A stretch of DNA of 64,000 nt from Pyrococcus furiosus DSM 3638 (GCF_000007305.1 NC_003413.1:1421318-1485317); one strand, 5' to 3'. Positions 8,001 through 17,879 are shown, counted from the stretch's first letter. Translations and numbers: made by a program. Notes: generated by a model not told the origin, from the letters alone.

Positions 8001-9317
8001 ATGAGAATAGTTGTTATAGGTTCGGGAACTGCAGGAAGCAACTTTGCACTTTTTATGAGGAAATTGGACAGAAAAGCCGAGATAACAGTAATTGGAAAAG
8101 AAGAAACAATGCAATATTCTCCCTGCGCTTTGCCTCACGTCATAAGCGGAGTTATAGAAAAGCCCGAAGATGTAATAGTTTTCCCCAATGAATTTTATGA
8201 AAAGCAGAGAATTAAGCTCCTCCTAAACACTGAAGCTAAGAAAATAGACAGGGAAAGGAAAGTCGTTGTCACTGATAAGGGTGAAATTCCATACGACAAG
8301 CTTGTTATAGCAACAGGTTCTAAGGCTTTTGTCCCTCCAATAAAGGGAGTAGAAAATGAGGGAGTTTTCACACTGAAGAGCCTAGAAGATGTCCGAAAGA
8401 TAAAGGAGTTTATTAAAAAGAGAAATCCAAAGAACGCCGTTGTGATCGGCGCGGGTTTAATTGGGCTGGAAGGAGCCGAAGCTTTCGCAAAGCTAGGAAT
8501 GAAGGTTACAGTTGTTGAGCTTTTAGAGCACCTCTTGCCCACCATGCTGGACAAAGATATTGCTAAAATAGTCGAAGAAAACATGAGAAAGTACGGAGTA
8601 GACTTCAAATTTGGAGTTGGAGTGGATGAAATAATAGGAGATCCAGTGGAAAAAGTAAAAGTGGGAGAGGAGGAAATCGACGCTGATATAGTTCTTGTAG
8701 CTACTGGTGTTAGGGCGAATGTAGAGTTAGCCAAAGAGGCAGGACTTGAGGTCAACAGGGGAATAGTCGTAAATGAATACCTCCAAACTAGTGACCCAGA
8801 TATCTATGCAATAGGAGACTGTGCTGAGGTTATAGATGCAGTCACTGGAAAAAGAACTCTCAGCCAACTTGGAACTTCAGCAGTTAGAATGGCAAAAGTT
8901 GCTGCAGAGAACATAGCTGGGAGAAATGTGAAGTTTAGACCAGTATTCAACACTGCCATAACTGAGATCTTTGATCTTGAAATTGGAGCCTTTGGTATTA
9001 CAGAGGAGAGGGCCAAGAAGGAGGAAATCGAAGTGGTTGTAGGAAAATTCAGAGGTTCAACGAAACCTGAATACTACCCAGGAGGAAAGCCGATAGTTGT
9101 TAAGTTAATCTTTAGGAAAGAAGACAGAAGACTAATAGGTGCTCAAATAGTGGGCGGAGAAAGAGTTTGGGGGAGAATAATGACACTTTCTGCATTAGCC
9201 CAGAAAGGAGCTACCGTTGAAGATGTTGTCTATCTTGAAACTGCCTATGCTCCTCCAATAAGCCCAACTATAGATCCAATTACGATAGCAGCTGAGATGG
9301 CTATGAGAAAGTTATGA
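8001..9317 (+). CDS. NAD(P)H-dependent FAD disulfide oxidoreductase (NADH oxidase / CoA-disulfide reductase family)
   Basis: 438 residues. The N-terminal FAD motif is GSGTAG (7-12), a redox-active Cys42 lies in YSPCALPHVISG, a second nucleotide-binding fold VVIGAGLIGLEGAEAF lies near 150, and the FAD motif YAIGDCAE near 275. The single Cys42 pattern is that of water- or peroxide-forming NADH oxidases, CoA-disulfide reductases and the sulfur reductase NSR; sequence alone cannot choose among them. The C-terminal dimerisation domain is complete. The start ATG follows GGTGGTCGA. It is monocistronic, with a T-rich stretch after it. Confidence 0.85.
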   Translation: MRIVVIGSGTAGSNFALFMRKLDRKAEITVIGKEETMQYSPCALPHVISGVIEKPEDVIVFPNEFYEKQRIKLLLNTEAKKIDRERKVVVTDKGEIPYDKLVIATGSKAFVPPIKGVENEGVFTLKSLEDVRKIKEFIKKRNPKNAVVIGAGLIGLEGAEAFAKLGMKVTVVELLEHLLPTMLDKDIAKIVEENMRKYGVDFKFGVGVDEIIGDPVEKVKVGEEEIDADIVLVATGVRANVELAKEAGLEVNRGIVVNEYLQTSDPDIYAIGDCAEVIDAVTGKRTLSQLGTSAVRMAKVAAENIAGRNVKFRPVFNTAITEIFDLEIGAFGITEERAKKEEIEVVVGKFRGSTKPEYYPGGKPIVVKLIFRKEDRRLIGAQIVGGERVWGRIMTLSALAQKGATVEDVVYLETAYAPPISPTIDPITIAAEMAMRKL

Positions 9318-9327
9318 TAACCTGGGC

Positions 9328-9347
9328 TTCTTTTGTATTATTTTTTT
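9328..9347 (+). terminator. T-rich probable transcription terminator
   Basis: Oligo-T runs (CTTCTTTTG then ATTTTTTTGG) begin 11 bp after the oxidoreductase stop codon. Archaeal termination commonly uses such T stretches without a hairpin. Confidence 0.4.
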
Positions 9348-9370
9348 GGTGATTTTTATGGAGGATTGAT

Positions 9371-9404
9371 TAACCTCTCAAGGTTATGAAGGTCAAAACT
9401 TAAA
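9371..9404 (+). promoter_or_regulatory. Promoter of the NfeD-stomatin operon with inverted repeat
   Basis: TAACCT-CTCA-AGGTTA (9371-9386) is a perfect 6+4+6 inverted repeat. It sits just upstream of a BRE/TATA-like element CAAAACTTAAATACC (9394-9408), about 30 bp before the start of the next gene. The position upstream of TATA would suit an activator. The binding protein is unknown. Confidence 0.35.
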
Positions 9405-9435
9405 TACCTGTATTACTACTTTTAGTTGATTAGGG

Positions 9436-10779
9436 ATGACCATGAAAAAGGCAATAATGATACTTACGATCTTCACTTTGCTACTCTTTGCCCAGGGTGT
9501 GAAAGGAAGAGACAGCAATGTTGTTTATGTAGCTCAAATTACAGGCCAGATAACATCATACACCTTTGACCAATTTGACCGCTACATCTCAATAGCTGAA
9601 AGAAACAATGCTAGGGCAATAATCATTGAGCTAGACACGCCAGGAGGAAGAGGAGACGCAATGATGGAAATAATTCAGAGAATACAACAGGCAAAGGTTC
9701 CTGTAATAATTTATGTCTATCCTCCAGGAGCATCAGCTGCTTCTGCGGGAACTTACATAGCCTTAGGCGCCCATTTAATAGCCATGGCTCCTGGGACAAG
9801 CATAGGAGCCTGTAGGCCTATTCTCGGATATTCACAAAATGGATCAATAGTAGAAGCACCCCCTAAGATCGTTAATCATTATATAGCCTACATAAAAAGC
9901 CTCGCCGAGGAAAGTGGGAGAAATGCCACTATAGCTGAGAAGTTTATAACAGAAGACCTCAGCCTTACCCCAGAAGAAGCTCTAAAGTATGGAGTTATTG
10001 AAGTCATAGCAAGAGATGTCGATGATCTTCTGGAGAAAGCAAACGGAATGACAACTAAAATCCCAGTGAATGGAAGATACATAAAACTAAACTTCACTAA
10101 TGTGGAAGTTCGGTATTTAGAACCCTCCTTAAAAGACAAACTAATTACCTACATAACTGATCCAAATATATCCTACATACTCTTAACTCTGGGAATCTGG
10201 GCCCTAATACTCGGGTTTCTAACTCCTGGATGGCATGTTCCAGAGACAATTGGAGCAATAATGATAATCCTTGCAATCCTAGGGTTCGGTTACTTTGGCT
10301 ACAACGCAGCGGGCCTATTATTAATAATAGTGGGGATGTTGTTCTTTGTTGCAGAAGCCCTAACACCAACATTTGGCTTATTCACAGTAGCTGGTCTTAT
10401 TTCCTTTATCCTAGGGGGAATTCTACTGTTTGGAGGGGGGAACGTGGAGTATCTAGTGAGTAAAGATGTCTTTTCCCAGCTCAGACTTATAATAATAATC
10501 CTGGGGGTGATAATTGCACTGTTCTTTGCCTTTGGCATGGCTGCAGTAATAAGAGCACATAGAAGAAAAGCTGCCACAGGAAAGGAGGAAATGATAGGAA
10601 GTGAAGGAACCGTTGTTGAGGAACTAAATCCGGAGGGGATGATAAAGGTTAGAGGAGAATTGTGGAAGGCAAGGAGTAAGGATGGAGAAAAAATAGAGAA
10701 AGGTGAAAAGGTAAAAGTTGTGGGAATGGAAGGCTTGACCCTTATTGTTGTTAGAAAGAAAGAGGAGGGTGGTAAGTGA
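9436..10779 (+). CDS. nfeD: NfeD-type membrane serine protease (stomatin-cleaving, 1510-N family)
   Basis: 447 residues. A signal-like helix (about 5-22) is followed by a ClpP/SppA-like protease domain with the nucleophile Ser103 in ASAASAGTY and the general base Lys144 (PPK), spaced 41 residues apart as in P. horikoshii PH1510. Then come several membrane helices (about 235-375) and a C-terminal OB-fold domain (about 385-440). The P. horikoshii homologue cleaves the hydrophobic tail of the partner stomatin. The stomatin gene follows directly, overlapping the stop codon. Start at ATG 9436 or ATG 9442. Confidence 0.93.
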   Translation: MTMKKAIMILTIFTLLLFAQGVKGRDSNVVYVAQITGQITSYTFDQFDRYISIAERNNARAIIIELDTPGGRGDAMMEIIQRIQQAKVPVIIYVYPPGASAASAGTYIALGAHLIAMAPGTSIGACRPILGYSQNGSIVEAPPKIVNHYIAYIKSLAEESGRNATIAEKFITEDLSLTPEEALKYGVIEVIARDVDDLLEKANGMTTKIPVNGRYIKLNFTNVEVRYLEPSLKDKLITYITDPNISYILLTLGIWALILGFLTPGWHVPETIGAIMIILAILGFGYFGYNAAGLLLIIVGMLFFVAEALTPTFGLFTVAGLISFILGGILLFGGGNVEYLVSKDVFSQLRLIIIILGVIIALFFAFGMAAVIRAHRRKAATGKEEMIGSEGTVVEELNPEGMIKVRGELWKARSKDGEKIEKGEKVKVVGMEGLTLIVVRKKEEGGK

Positions 10780-11588
10780 TGGCCACGCCAATAGGGTTTT
10801 TTACTGCAGCAATAATTTTGTTATTTATTTTGATTTTCCTTTCAAGTGCAATAAAGATAGTAAAGGAATATGAGAGGGCGGTGATATTCAGGCTAGGTAG
10901 AGTTGTAGGAGCAAGAGGACCAGGATTGTTCTTCATAATCCCAATATTCGAAAAGGCCGTAATAGTGGATCTTAGAACTCAAGTACTTGACGTCCCCGTC
11001 CAGGAGACAATAACCAAGGACAACGTTCCAGTTAGAGTAAATGCTGTAGTTTACTTCAGGGTCGTTGATCCTGTTAAAGCTGTCACCCAAGTAAAGAACT
11101 ACATTATGGCAACCTCTCAGATTTCTCAGACGACATTGAGAAGTGTAATAGGTCAGGCCCACCTGGATGAACTCCTCAGTGAAAGAGATAAGCTCAACAT
11201 GCAACTTCAAAGAATAATCGATGAGGCAACGGATCCATGGGGAATAAAAGTAACAGCTGTAGAGATTAAGGACGTGGAGCTACCAGCAGGAATGCAGAGA
11301 GCCATGGCAAAGCAGGCTGAAGCTGAGAGAGAAAGAAGAGCAAGGATTCTATTGGCAGAAGCTGAAAGGCAGGCAGCTGAGAAGCTTAGAGAAGCTGCAA
11401 GAATTATAAGCGAGCACCCAATGGCACTGCAACTTAGAACTCTCCAAACGATAAGCGACGTGGCAAGTGACAAGAGCAATGTTATTGTTCTCACCCTACC
11501 AATGGAAATGCTAAAGTTATTCAAGACACTTAGTGAAGCTGCAGAAGCATACAGAGAAAAAGTTGAAAAAGAGAAAGAAAAAGAGTGA
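10779..11588 (+). CDS. Stomatin/prohibitin (SPFH) domain membrane protein
   Basis: 269 residues. One N-terminal hydrophobic helix (about 7-27) is followed by an SPFH domain ([26 protein letters not shown], about 35-190), then a long charged coiled-coil (about 180-220) and a C-terminal region with a conserved hydrophobic stretch ([11 protein letters not shown]) that is the likely substrate site of the upstream NfeD protease. The ATG overlaps the nfeD stop codon (TGATG) and has GGAGGGTGG in front, so translation is coupled. Stomatins organise membrane microdomains; the role in archaea is little known. Confidence 0.93.
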   Translation: MATPIGFFTAAIILLFILIFLSSAIKIVKEYERAVIFRLGRVVGARGPGLFFIIPIFEKAVIVDLRTQVLDVPVQETITKDNVPVRVNAVVYFRVVDPVKAVTQVKNYIMATSQISQTTLRSVIGQAHLDELLSERDKLNMQLQRIIDEATDPWGIKVTAVEIKDVELPAGMQRAMAKQAEAERERRARILLAEAERQAAEKLREAARIISEHPMALQLRTLQTISDVASDKSNVIVLTLPMEMLKLFKTLSEAAEAYREKVEKEKEKE

Positions 11589-11592
11589 ACCT

Positions 11593-14112
11593 CTACTCTT
11601 TCTTTTCAATATCTTTCCATTTTATGTAACCACCCAGGAGGAATTTTGTAGGTAGCATTGGGTGGTGGGCATAGATTCTAAGCTTGTACATCCAGCAGGG
11701 CTCTTGAAGCCTCTCAAGAGCTCTACCCTCATACTTGTATATGTATTTTCCATTTCCAAGTGCTTTTACTGGCCTTAGCTCGACTGTGTTGGCATTTATC
11801 AAGCCTTGTTCCCCATCGACGAGACCATAGTAGATTTCTAATCTTACGTCCTCTGGAGTTAGATCTCCAAGATTTACTATCGCCTCTATAACGTGTTTGT
11901 TGACCTTCACATCTTCAATGTTAACATTCTCCCACTCTCTTGCAATTTTTTCTTTCCACTTAGCTATTTCTTTTGCCCATCTGTAGTCATCTCTACTCAA
12001 GAATATTCCTAGTTCTATGGCTTTTGAGTAGAACTTCGTTATATACTCTTTTAGCATTCTGTGAGTGCTAAAGTTAGGAGCAATGCTCTTTATGCTCTCT
12101 TTCATCATCCTTATCCAAGCTTCCCTGTTCTCATAATACATTGGAATTACGACGTTTTCCAAGAGGTCATAAAGACTCATTGCATCCCAGTAGTCATCTT
12201 CCTCGCTTTCTGGTTCTGTAGTAGTGTCACCGACTACCCAACCGTTTCTACCATTATATCCTTCAACCCACCAACCATCGTAGACGCTCAAATTTATTAC
12301 ACCGTTAAGTCCTGCCTTCATTCCGCTTGTTCCGCTAGCCTCCAATGGCCTCCTGGGAGTATTCAACCAAACATCCACTCCCGAAACAAACAGCCTTGCT
12401 GAACCCATGTCATAGTTCTCTATGAGGATTATCTTACCCTTGAATTCTGGCATTTGAGAGACTTCATACACTCTTCTCAGGAATTCCTTACCAGCCTCGT
12501 CCCTGGGATGAGCTTTGCCACCAAAAACAATGTATACAGGCCTTTCTGGGTTATTTACTATTCTCTTAAGTCTCTCTAAGTCTGTAAATAGGAGCACTGC
12601 TCTCTTATAAGTTGCAAATCTTCTGGCAAATCCAATTATGAGTGCGTTCTCATCTATATCTGGGAGAGGCTCCTCTATTCCCAGTCTCTCGTTTCTTCTC
12701 ATAATCTTCCGTCTTACTAGGTCAATGAACTCTCTCTTTGCCTTTAGGTGAGCCTCCCACAACTCTTCGTCTGGAATTCTCTCGATTGCATACCATATAC
12801 CCTCAAGGTTTATATGCTCTCTCCAAATCTTTCCAAGATAAATATCGTAGAGCTTTGCTATGCTCTCATGCACCCAAGTAGCTGTGTGGACTCCGTTGGT
12901 AATACCCTCAATTGGGATTTCATCTATTGGCACTCCTTTCCATAAATCAGCCCACATTTCTCTAGTTATCTTTGCATGTAATTTGCTCACACCGTTAACA
13001 AAGTTTGAAGTCTTAATAGATAATACTGTCATGTTAAAGTTCGAATCTCCTGGGAATCTTCTTCCAAGGTCGAGGAATTTTTCTGCTGGCAGTCCTTCAA
13101 AGAACTTAGCAAGCTTTTCTCTAACAAAGTCCGCTGGAAAGACATCGTGCCCTGCTGGTACTGGGGTGTGCGTTGTAAAGACACTCGTTCCCCTCACTAC
13201 TTCTAAAGCCTCTTCAAAGCTCAAACCTTCATCCATTAACCATCTTATTCTCTCGAAGTTTGCAAAAGCTGGATGGCCTTCATTTAAGTGAATAACTCCA
13301 GGTTCTATTCCTAAAGCTTTTAATAGTCTCATTCCTCCAATACCCAGTAGAATTTCCTGCTTTATCCTCTTATCGGGCTCTGCATTATAGAGATAATCAC
13401 AGATTTTTCTATCTTCCTCGTTATTTTCAGGAACATCAGTATCTAAGAGGTACAAATCTACTCTCCCCACTTTTACCAGAAAAACTCTCGCTTTAACGAT
13501 TCTATTCTCCATCGGAACATCTATCAGGAGGGGAGACCCATCTTCATTTAGAACTTGTCTTATGGGCATCTCAGAGATATTATACTCGGGGAAGATCTCT
13601 ATTTGTCTTCCATTCTTGTCTATTTCTTGCTTGAAGTACCCATGTTTGTAGAGTAATCCTATTCCAATCAAAGGAAGGCCAAGATCACTGGCTGTCTTTA
13701 AGTGATCTCCGGCAAGTATTCCAAGCCCACCTGAATAGATGGGAAGGCTCTTACTTATACCGTACTCCATACATAGGTAAACTATTGGCTTATCCCACTT
13801 TGGATAATTAGTTGAAAACCAAGTGGTTTCTGGATTGAGGTAAGAGTTGAACCTCTCAATTACGAGTTCATATAAGTCTAAGAAGGTATCATCCCTTGAT
13901 AATTCTTTCAATCTAGACTCTGGAACATCAAGAAGTAATTTCACTGGATTCTTATACTCTCTCCAGTGATCTTCATCAATTCTCTGCCATAGCTTCATTG
14001 CCTTATCATCCCAGCTCCACCAATAGTTGTAGGCCAATTCTGCGAGTTTCTTTAAGTTTTCAGGAAGCTTTTTCTCAATTTTTTTCTTAATTGAATTCTC
14101 CACTTTAACCAT
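11593..14112 (-). CDS. glgP: Alpha-glucan (glycogen/maltodextrin) phosphorylase
   Basis: An 839-residue GT35 phosphorylase that releases glucose 1-phosphate from alpha-1,4-glucans. The PLP-binding lysine lies in GTSGMKAGLNG, near residue 600. The N-terminal domain contains YWWSWDDKA and GGLGILAGDHLK, typical of the short archaeal/bacterial branch that lacks the allosteric sites of muscle phosphorylase. The P. furiosus enzyme of this type has been characterised. The ATG at 14112 is preferred over a TTG at 14118, with GGAGGTG upstream. It is the last gene of a four-gene leftward operon. Confidence 0.95.
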   Translation of the reverse strand: MVKVENSIKKKIEKKLPENLKKLAELAYNYWWSWDDKAMKLWQRIDEDHWREYKNPVKLLLDVPESRLKELSRDDTFLDLYELVIERFNSYLNPETTWFSTNYPKWDKPIVYLCMEYGISKSLPIYSGGLGILAGDHLKTASDLGLPLIGIGLLYKHGYFKQEIDKNGRQIEIFPEYNISEMPIRQVLNEDGSPLLIDVPMENRIVKARVFLVKVGRVDLYLLDTDVPENNEEDRKICDYLYNAEPDKRIKQEILLGIGGMRLLKALGIEPGVIHLNEGHPAFANFERIRWLMDEGLSFEEALEVVRGTSVFTTHTPVPAGHDVFPADFVREKLAKFFEGLPAEKFLDLGRRFPGDSNFNMTVLSIKTSNFVNGVSKLHAKITREMWADLWKGVPIDEIPIEGITNGVHTATWVHESIAKLYDIYLGKIWREHINLEGIWYAIERIPDEELWEAHLKAKREFIDLVRRKIMRRNERLGIEEPLPDIDENALIIGFARRFATYKRAVLLFTDLERLKRIVNNPERPVYIVFGGKAHPRDEAGKEFLRRVYEVSQMPEFKGKIILIENYDMGSARLFVSGVDVWLNTPRRPLEASGTSGMKAGLNGVINLSVYDGWWVEGYNGRNGWVVGDTTTEPESEEDDYWDAMSLYDLLENVVIPMYYENREAWIRMMKESIKSIAPNFSTHRMLKEYITKFYSKAIELGIFLSRDDYRWAKEIAKWKEKIAREWENVNIEDVKVNKHVIEAIVNLGDLTPEDVRLEIYYGLVDGEQGLINANTVELRPVKALGNGKYIYKYEGRALERLQEPCWMYKLRIYAHHPMLPTKFLLGGYIKWKDIEKKE

Positions 14113-14114
14113 TT

Positions 14115-14666
14115 TCAAACACCTCCTTGCCCTACTATTTTTAGAGCTTTTTCGTAATCCTCTTGAGAGTACAAGACTAGAAACACTTCTCTTAGGGATT
14201 TAGCGGAAGGCAGGAATTCCTTAACTACTTCTACAAAAGTCTCAACAACCTTCTCCAAAGGACAACCATAGATTCCAGCACTTATTGCTGGAAATGCTAT
14301 GCTTTTAACCCCAAGTTCATCAGCCTTTTTCAAAGCTCCCAGTATAGCCAACTTTAATTTGCTCTTTTTATCTTCGTCCCAGGAACCTCCACAATAGGGA
14401 CCAACGGTGTGAATCACGTATTTAACTCCATTCTTTTCTAATTGAAGGGGTGGGGTGACTACAACTTCACCATGATCAATCCAATCTTTCCCCAGTTGCT
14501 CTCGCATAGCTTCCTTGCTTATTCTGATGTACTCCCTAACGTCTCCAGCAGCAGCTTTTGCAATTGCATAAGCTACTCCCCCTCCATGCTCTAGATACTT
14601 GTTAGCAGCATTGACAATTGCCTCAGCTCTAAATTTTGTAATATCCCCTTTAACAACCTTGATCAT
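14115..14666 (-). CDS. Macro-domain protein (ADP-ribose binding/deacylating)
   Basis: 183 residues forming a single macro domain. Diagnostic pieces are VKGDITKFRAEAIVNAANKYLEHGGGVA at the N-terminus, the loop SAGIYGCPLEK, and YVIHTVGP. Members bind or hydrolyse ADP-ribose, O-acetyl-ADP-ribose or related esters. The ATG at 14666 is chosen for GGTGAT upstream. It lies between a DUF835 membrane protein and glycogen phosphorylase, with overlap at the front and near-contact at the back, so it is co-translated with them. The physiological substrate is unknown. Confidence 0.9.
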   Translation of the reverse strand: MIKVVKGDITKFRAEAIVNAANKYLEHGGGVAYAIAKAAAGDVREYIRISKEAMREQLGKDWIDHGEVVVTPPLQLEKNGVKYVIHTVGPYCGGSWDEDKKSKLKLAILGALKKADELGVKSIAFPAISAGIYGCPLEKVVETFVEVVKEFLPSAKSLREVFLVLYSQEDYEKALKIVGQGGV

Positions 14667-15597
14667 GGTAATCACCCATTATTTTTTCCAACATGGCAAG
14701 CTCTTTTTTTGAAAGCCAGCTTAAATCTCCAACGCAAATTACTTTCGAGTTGTTCAGAATACTAACATCTCGAAGATATGCCAGCATCTTTGCAACAGGT
14801 TCAAATCCATTTTCCAAAATTAAATAGTCAAGACAGTCTATTATAACGATTTTTCCATTCTCTAGTTTCTTACTCGCGATATCAACTAATTTTTCTAGTT
14901 TATTGGGATCTATTGTATTTTTTCCTTCAACCTTTGTAATCCAGAACCAATCCTCTTTATTTTGAGGCTCTCTCGAGAATACAACAGCATTATCTAGTTC
15001 AATTTCTGGAAATTCCTTGCATATTCTCAATCCAGACTTATTAGTCTGCAGTTCTTCACCCACTGGAGAGAGAAAAGTCAAAATTTCTTTTTTACTAGTT
15101 GATAACATGAGATACCCAAACGCCACTAGAATGGCGAATATCAAGTATATGGAAATTTTAGTTGGCAATAAGAGCACTAGAGAAAGTATTCCCACCAACA
15201 TCCCGCTGGCTTTTACGGGTTTTTCATGAGCTATTATCATTACTATGGCTGCCATTAGGAGAAAGGCAATGCTAACTACGAGAGATATAGAACTTTTGTA
15301 GAATAATATTGAGGCTGCAAATGGAGCTATAGCAACCCACTTTATTCCCCTTCCATTTCTTGGGAGTAATGTTCCATTTAAAATCTCTAAGGTTCCAAGC
15401 CAAATGGCTCCAGAAAACATTGCAAGGGTAAGTGGCTTAGTGTAATCTCCCACAAATACCCATAAGGCCATAGCTAAGAATGCTATTGAAAAGTATAGCA
15501 TCTCTAACTTATTCCGTGTATAGTAGAAGTAGAAAAACATGGCATAGAGAAATAGGAAAGAGAGCCCTATAATGAAGTTTGGCTGGAAGATCCACAT
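14650..15597 (-). CDS. Membrane protein with C-terminal DUF835-like domain
   Basis: 315 residues. The N-terminal half (about 5-168) holds around seven hydrophobic helices; the C-terminal half (about 195-310) is soluble and contains IVIIDCLDYLILENGF and SKVICVGDLSWLSKKE, which match my memory of the archaeal DUF835 domain (a RecA/KaiC-like sensor-associated fold of unknown role). It starts at the stop codon of the upstream amidohydrolase (1-bp overlap) and runs 17 bp into the macro gene. Possibly a membrane sensor; the function is not established. Confidence 0.7.
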   Translation of the reverse strand: MWIFQPNFIIGLSFLFLYAMFFYFYYTRNKLEMLYFSIAFLAMALWVFVGDYTKPLTLAMFSGAIWLGTLEILNGTLLPRNGRGIKWVAIAPFAASILFYKSSISLVVSIAFLLMAAIVMIIAHEKPVKASGMLVGILSLVLLLPTKISIYLIFAILVAFGYLMLSTSKKEILTFLSPVGEELQTNKSGLRICKEFPEIELDNAVVFSREPQNKEDWFWITKVEGKNTIDPNKLEKLVDIASKKLENGKIVIIDCLDYLILENGFEPVAKMLAYLRDVSILNNSKVICVGDLSWLSKKELAMLEKIMGDYHDQGC

Positions 15598-16862
15598 TAT
15601 TCGATCACCTTCAAAAACTTATCTAATATTTTTTCTTCATTTACCGTTAAAAACTCTCCATCTAATATCACTATCTCTCCATTTACAAAGAGTGTATCAA
15701 CGTCCCCTCCTCTTGCCGAATAGATCAGCAGAGATGTTGGAGAATTGAGAGGTAATAAGTGCGGCCTTCTTAGGTTTATCAGCGCTAAATCTGCAATATA
15801 CCCCTCTTTTATCACTCCACTCTTGAGTCCTAATGCCTTTGCTGGATTCACTGTCGCCATTTTCAAAATTTCTTCTGACTTTACTATTGCTGGATTTAAA
15901 TGGGCAACTTTTTGAAGAAGGCTGGCCAATCTCATTTCTCTCAGCATATCAAGAGTATTGTTACTTGCAGCTCCATCCGTTCCGAGGGCCACATTCACTC
16001 CAAGGTCGAGAGCTTTTCTCAATGGAAAGACACCACTTCCAAGTTTCATATTGCTTGCTGGGCAGTGAACTACAGTGGCATTTGCAGAAGAAAGCATCCT
16101 CAACTCTTCCTCACTTAACCAAACTCCATGTGCAGCTATTAATTTTTCATTGAGCAGACCAACTTCATCCAACAATTGGGTAGGGGTCATTCCATATTTC
16201 TTCCTTATTTCCTCCACTTCTTTCTTGGTTTCAGAAAGATGAATTGTCACTGGAACGTTCCATTGATTGGCTTTTTTAGAAACCCACTTTAAACACTCTA
16301 GAGAGCAAGTATAGGGAGCATGAGGAGCTAAGACAAAGTTTACAAGCGGAGAATTTATTTTTGTTACATACTCATAAAATTTCTCAGTCTCCTTAATCTC
16401 AACTTCAAGCTTCTCTCTGTTTTCCAAATCAACCATTCCGTATCCCAAGAACCCCCTCAGACCAACTTCTATTGTCGCTTTTGCTACCTCCTCTATGTGA
16501 AAGTACATGTCAACAAACGTGGTTACTCCAGAACGAGCCATTTCAACTAATCCAAGAAGAGTTCCCCAGTATATATCCTTCCTCTTAAGCTCTCTTTCCC
16601 TGGGCCATATATAATTTTGAAGCCATTCTTGGAGTGGGACATCCTCTGCCAAACCTCTGAGTAAAACCATTGACACATGAGTATGAGCATTAATTAACCC
16701 AGGAATTACTAGATGAGAAGAAGCGTCGATAACCATATCAGCCGGAGCTCTAATGTTTTTCCCCACTTCCTTTATCACACCATCTTCAATAAGTACATCA
16801 GATCTCACAATTGTAAACTCATCACCATAAATGATCATTCCATTTTTAATTATCACTGACAA
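15597..16862 (-). CDS. mtaD: Amidohydrolase, 5'-methylthioadenosine/S-adenosylhomocysteine deaminase family
   Basis: 421 residues of the ATZ/TRZ amidohydrolase family, often mislabelled N-ethylammeline chlorohydrolase. Metal ligands are visible as INAHTHVSM (about 57-65), a His in APHAPYTC (about 180), HLSETKKE (about 215) and Asp in LGTDGAASNN (about 295). Characterised relatives deaminate MTA, SAH and adenosine. First gene of the operon that ends in glycogen phosphorylase. Substrate assignment is by family only. Confidence 0.85.
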   Translation of the reverse strand: MSVIIKNGMIIYGDEFTIVRSDVLIEDGVIKEVGKNIRAPADMVIDASSHLVIPGLINAHTHVSMVLLRGLAEDVPLQEWLQNYIWPRERELKRKDIYWGTLLGLVEMARSGVTTFVDMYFHIEEVAKATIEVGLRGFLGYGMVDLENREKLEVEIKETEKFYEYVTKINSPLVNFVLAPHAPYTCSLECLKWVSKKANQWNVPVTIHLSETKKEVEEIRKKYGMTPTQLLDEVGLLNEKLIAAHGVWLSEEELRMLSSANATVVHCPASNMKLGSGVFPLRKALDLGVNVALGTDGAASNNTLDMLREMRLASLLQKVAHLNPAIVKSEEILKMATVNPAKALGLKSGVIKEGYIADLALINLRRPHLLPLNSPTSLLIYSARGGDVDTLFVNGEIVILDGEFLTVNEEKILDKFLKVIE

Positions 16863-16876
16863 TGATACATCACCTA

Positions 16877-16906
16877 CTTAAGAATTAAGCGGACAAATAT
16901 AAAAAC
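16877..16906. promoter_or_regulatory. Divergent mtaD/pyrD promoter region with inverted repeat
   Basis: CTTAA-GAA-TTAAG (16877-16889) is a perfect 5+3+5 inverted repeat. It lies at the expected transcription start of the leftward operon, next to the element AAATATAAAAACC (16894-16906), which can serve as a TATA box in either direction. The region between the two start codons is only 75 bp. Confidence 0.35.
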
Positions 16907-16937
16907 CTTGCCCAGTTTTTTCATGAGGGGATAATTA

Positions 16938-17840
16938 ATGAGCATAAAAATAGAGCTTTTTGGAATTACTTTCGAAAATCCGCTCATATTAGCCTCGGGA
17001 GTTGTTGACATGACACCAGAGTTGCTAAGAAGAGCCCACAAAGAAGGAGCAGGAGGAGTAGTGACTAAATCAATCGGAATAGAACCCAGAAAAGGATATG
17101 ATAACCCAACTGTAGTAGAAGTCCCATGTGGATTAATAAATGCTATGGGACTACCAAACCCTGGATGGAAAGCATTTCTTGAGGAATTTGAGAAAGAGTC
17201 ATTCGATTTTCCAGTTATAGTCTCAATCTTTGGAGGGAATCCCGAAGAGTTTGCATTCCTTGCGGAGAAACTTGAACGTGTAGGAGATGCCTTTGAATTG
17301 AACTTAAGTTGTCCCCATGCAAAAGGATATGGATTGGAGATAGGACAAGATCCAGAAAACGTATATAGGGTTGTTAAAGCTGTTAAAGATGTTACAGATA
17401 AACCCGTAATAGCAAAACTAACTCCAAACACGAGTGATATAACCAAGCTGGGCCTAGCTGCAGAAAAAGCTGAAGCAGATGGAGTTTCTGCCATAAACAC
17501 ACTAAAGGCTATTGCAATTGATATCTATGCTAAAAGACCGATACTCAGCAACAAATTTGGGGGATACTCTGGCCCAGGGATCAAACCAATAGCACTTAGA
17601 GCTGTTTATGATCTGGCTTCAAAACTAGATATTCCGATTATTGGAATCGGAGGCATAACTACTTGGCAAGATGCAGTAGAATTCCTATTAGCCGGAGCTT
17701 CTGCAGTTCAAATTGGAACTGCTGTTTATTTAAAAGGATTTTCTGTATTTAGGGAGATTGCAGAAGGGATTAGAAAATACTTGGAGGAAGAAGGATTTTC
17801 CAGTGTAAAGGAAATAATAGGGCTTGCCCAAAAAGTTTAA
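16938..17840 (+). CDS. pyrD: Dihydroorotate dehydrogenase, class 1B-like catalytic subunit
   Basis: A 300-residue FMN (beta/alpha)8 barrel that oxidises dihydroorotate to orotate in pyrimidine synthesis. Features are ASGVVDMTPELLRRA at the N-terminus, PNPGWKAF, the active-site Cys in LNLSCPHAKGYG (about 125), AKLTPNTSDI, SGPGIKPIALRAV, and the phosphate-binding GIGGITTWQDAVEFLLAGASAVQIGT. The active-site Cys marks class 1B/dihydropyrimidine dehydrogenase-like enzymes rather than class 2. The usual PyrK partner is not in this window. ATG 16938 is preceded by GGGGAT. Confidence 0.9.
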   Translation: MSIKIELFGITFENPLILASGVVDMTPELLRRAHKEGAGGVVTKSIGIEPRKGYDNPTVVEVPCGLINAMGLPNPGWKAFLEEFEKESFDFPVIVSIFGGNPEEFAFLAEKLERVGDAFELNLSCPHAKGYGLEIGQDPENVYRVVKAVKDVTDKPVIAKLTPNTSDITKLGLAAEKAEADGVSAINTLKAIAIDIYAKRPILSNKFGGYSGPGIKPIALRAVYDLASKLDIPIIGIGGITTWQDAVEFLLAGASAVQIGTAVYLKGFSVFREIAEGIRKYLEEEGFSSVKEIIGLAQKV

Positions 17841-17879
17841 CATCTGCCGATCAAAAGTTCGTTAAAAGCAGAAGGATAA

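Noticed and set aside
16874-17500. 208-codon frame antisense to pyrD
   Set aside because: Shadow frame of a well-supported gene, with no start signal and Ser/Phe-rich composition.
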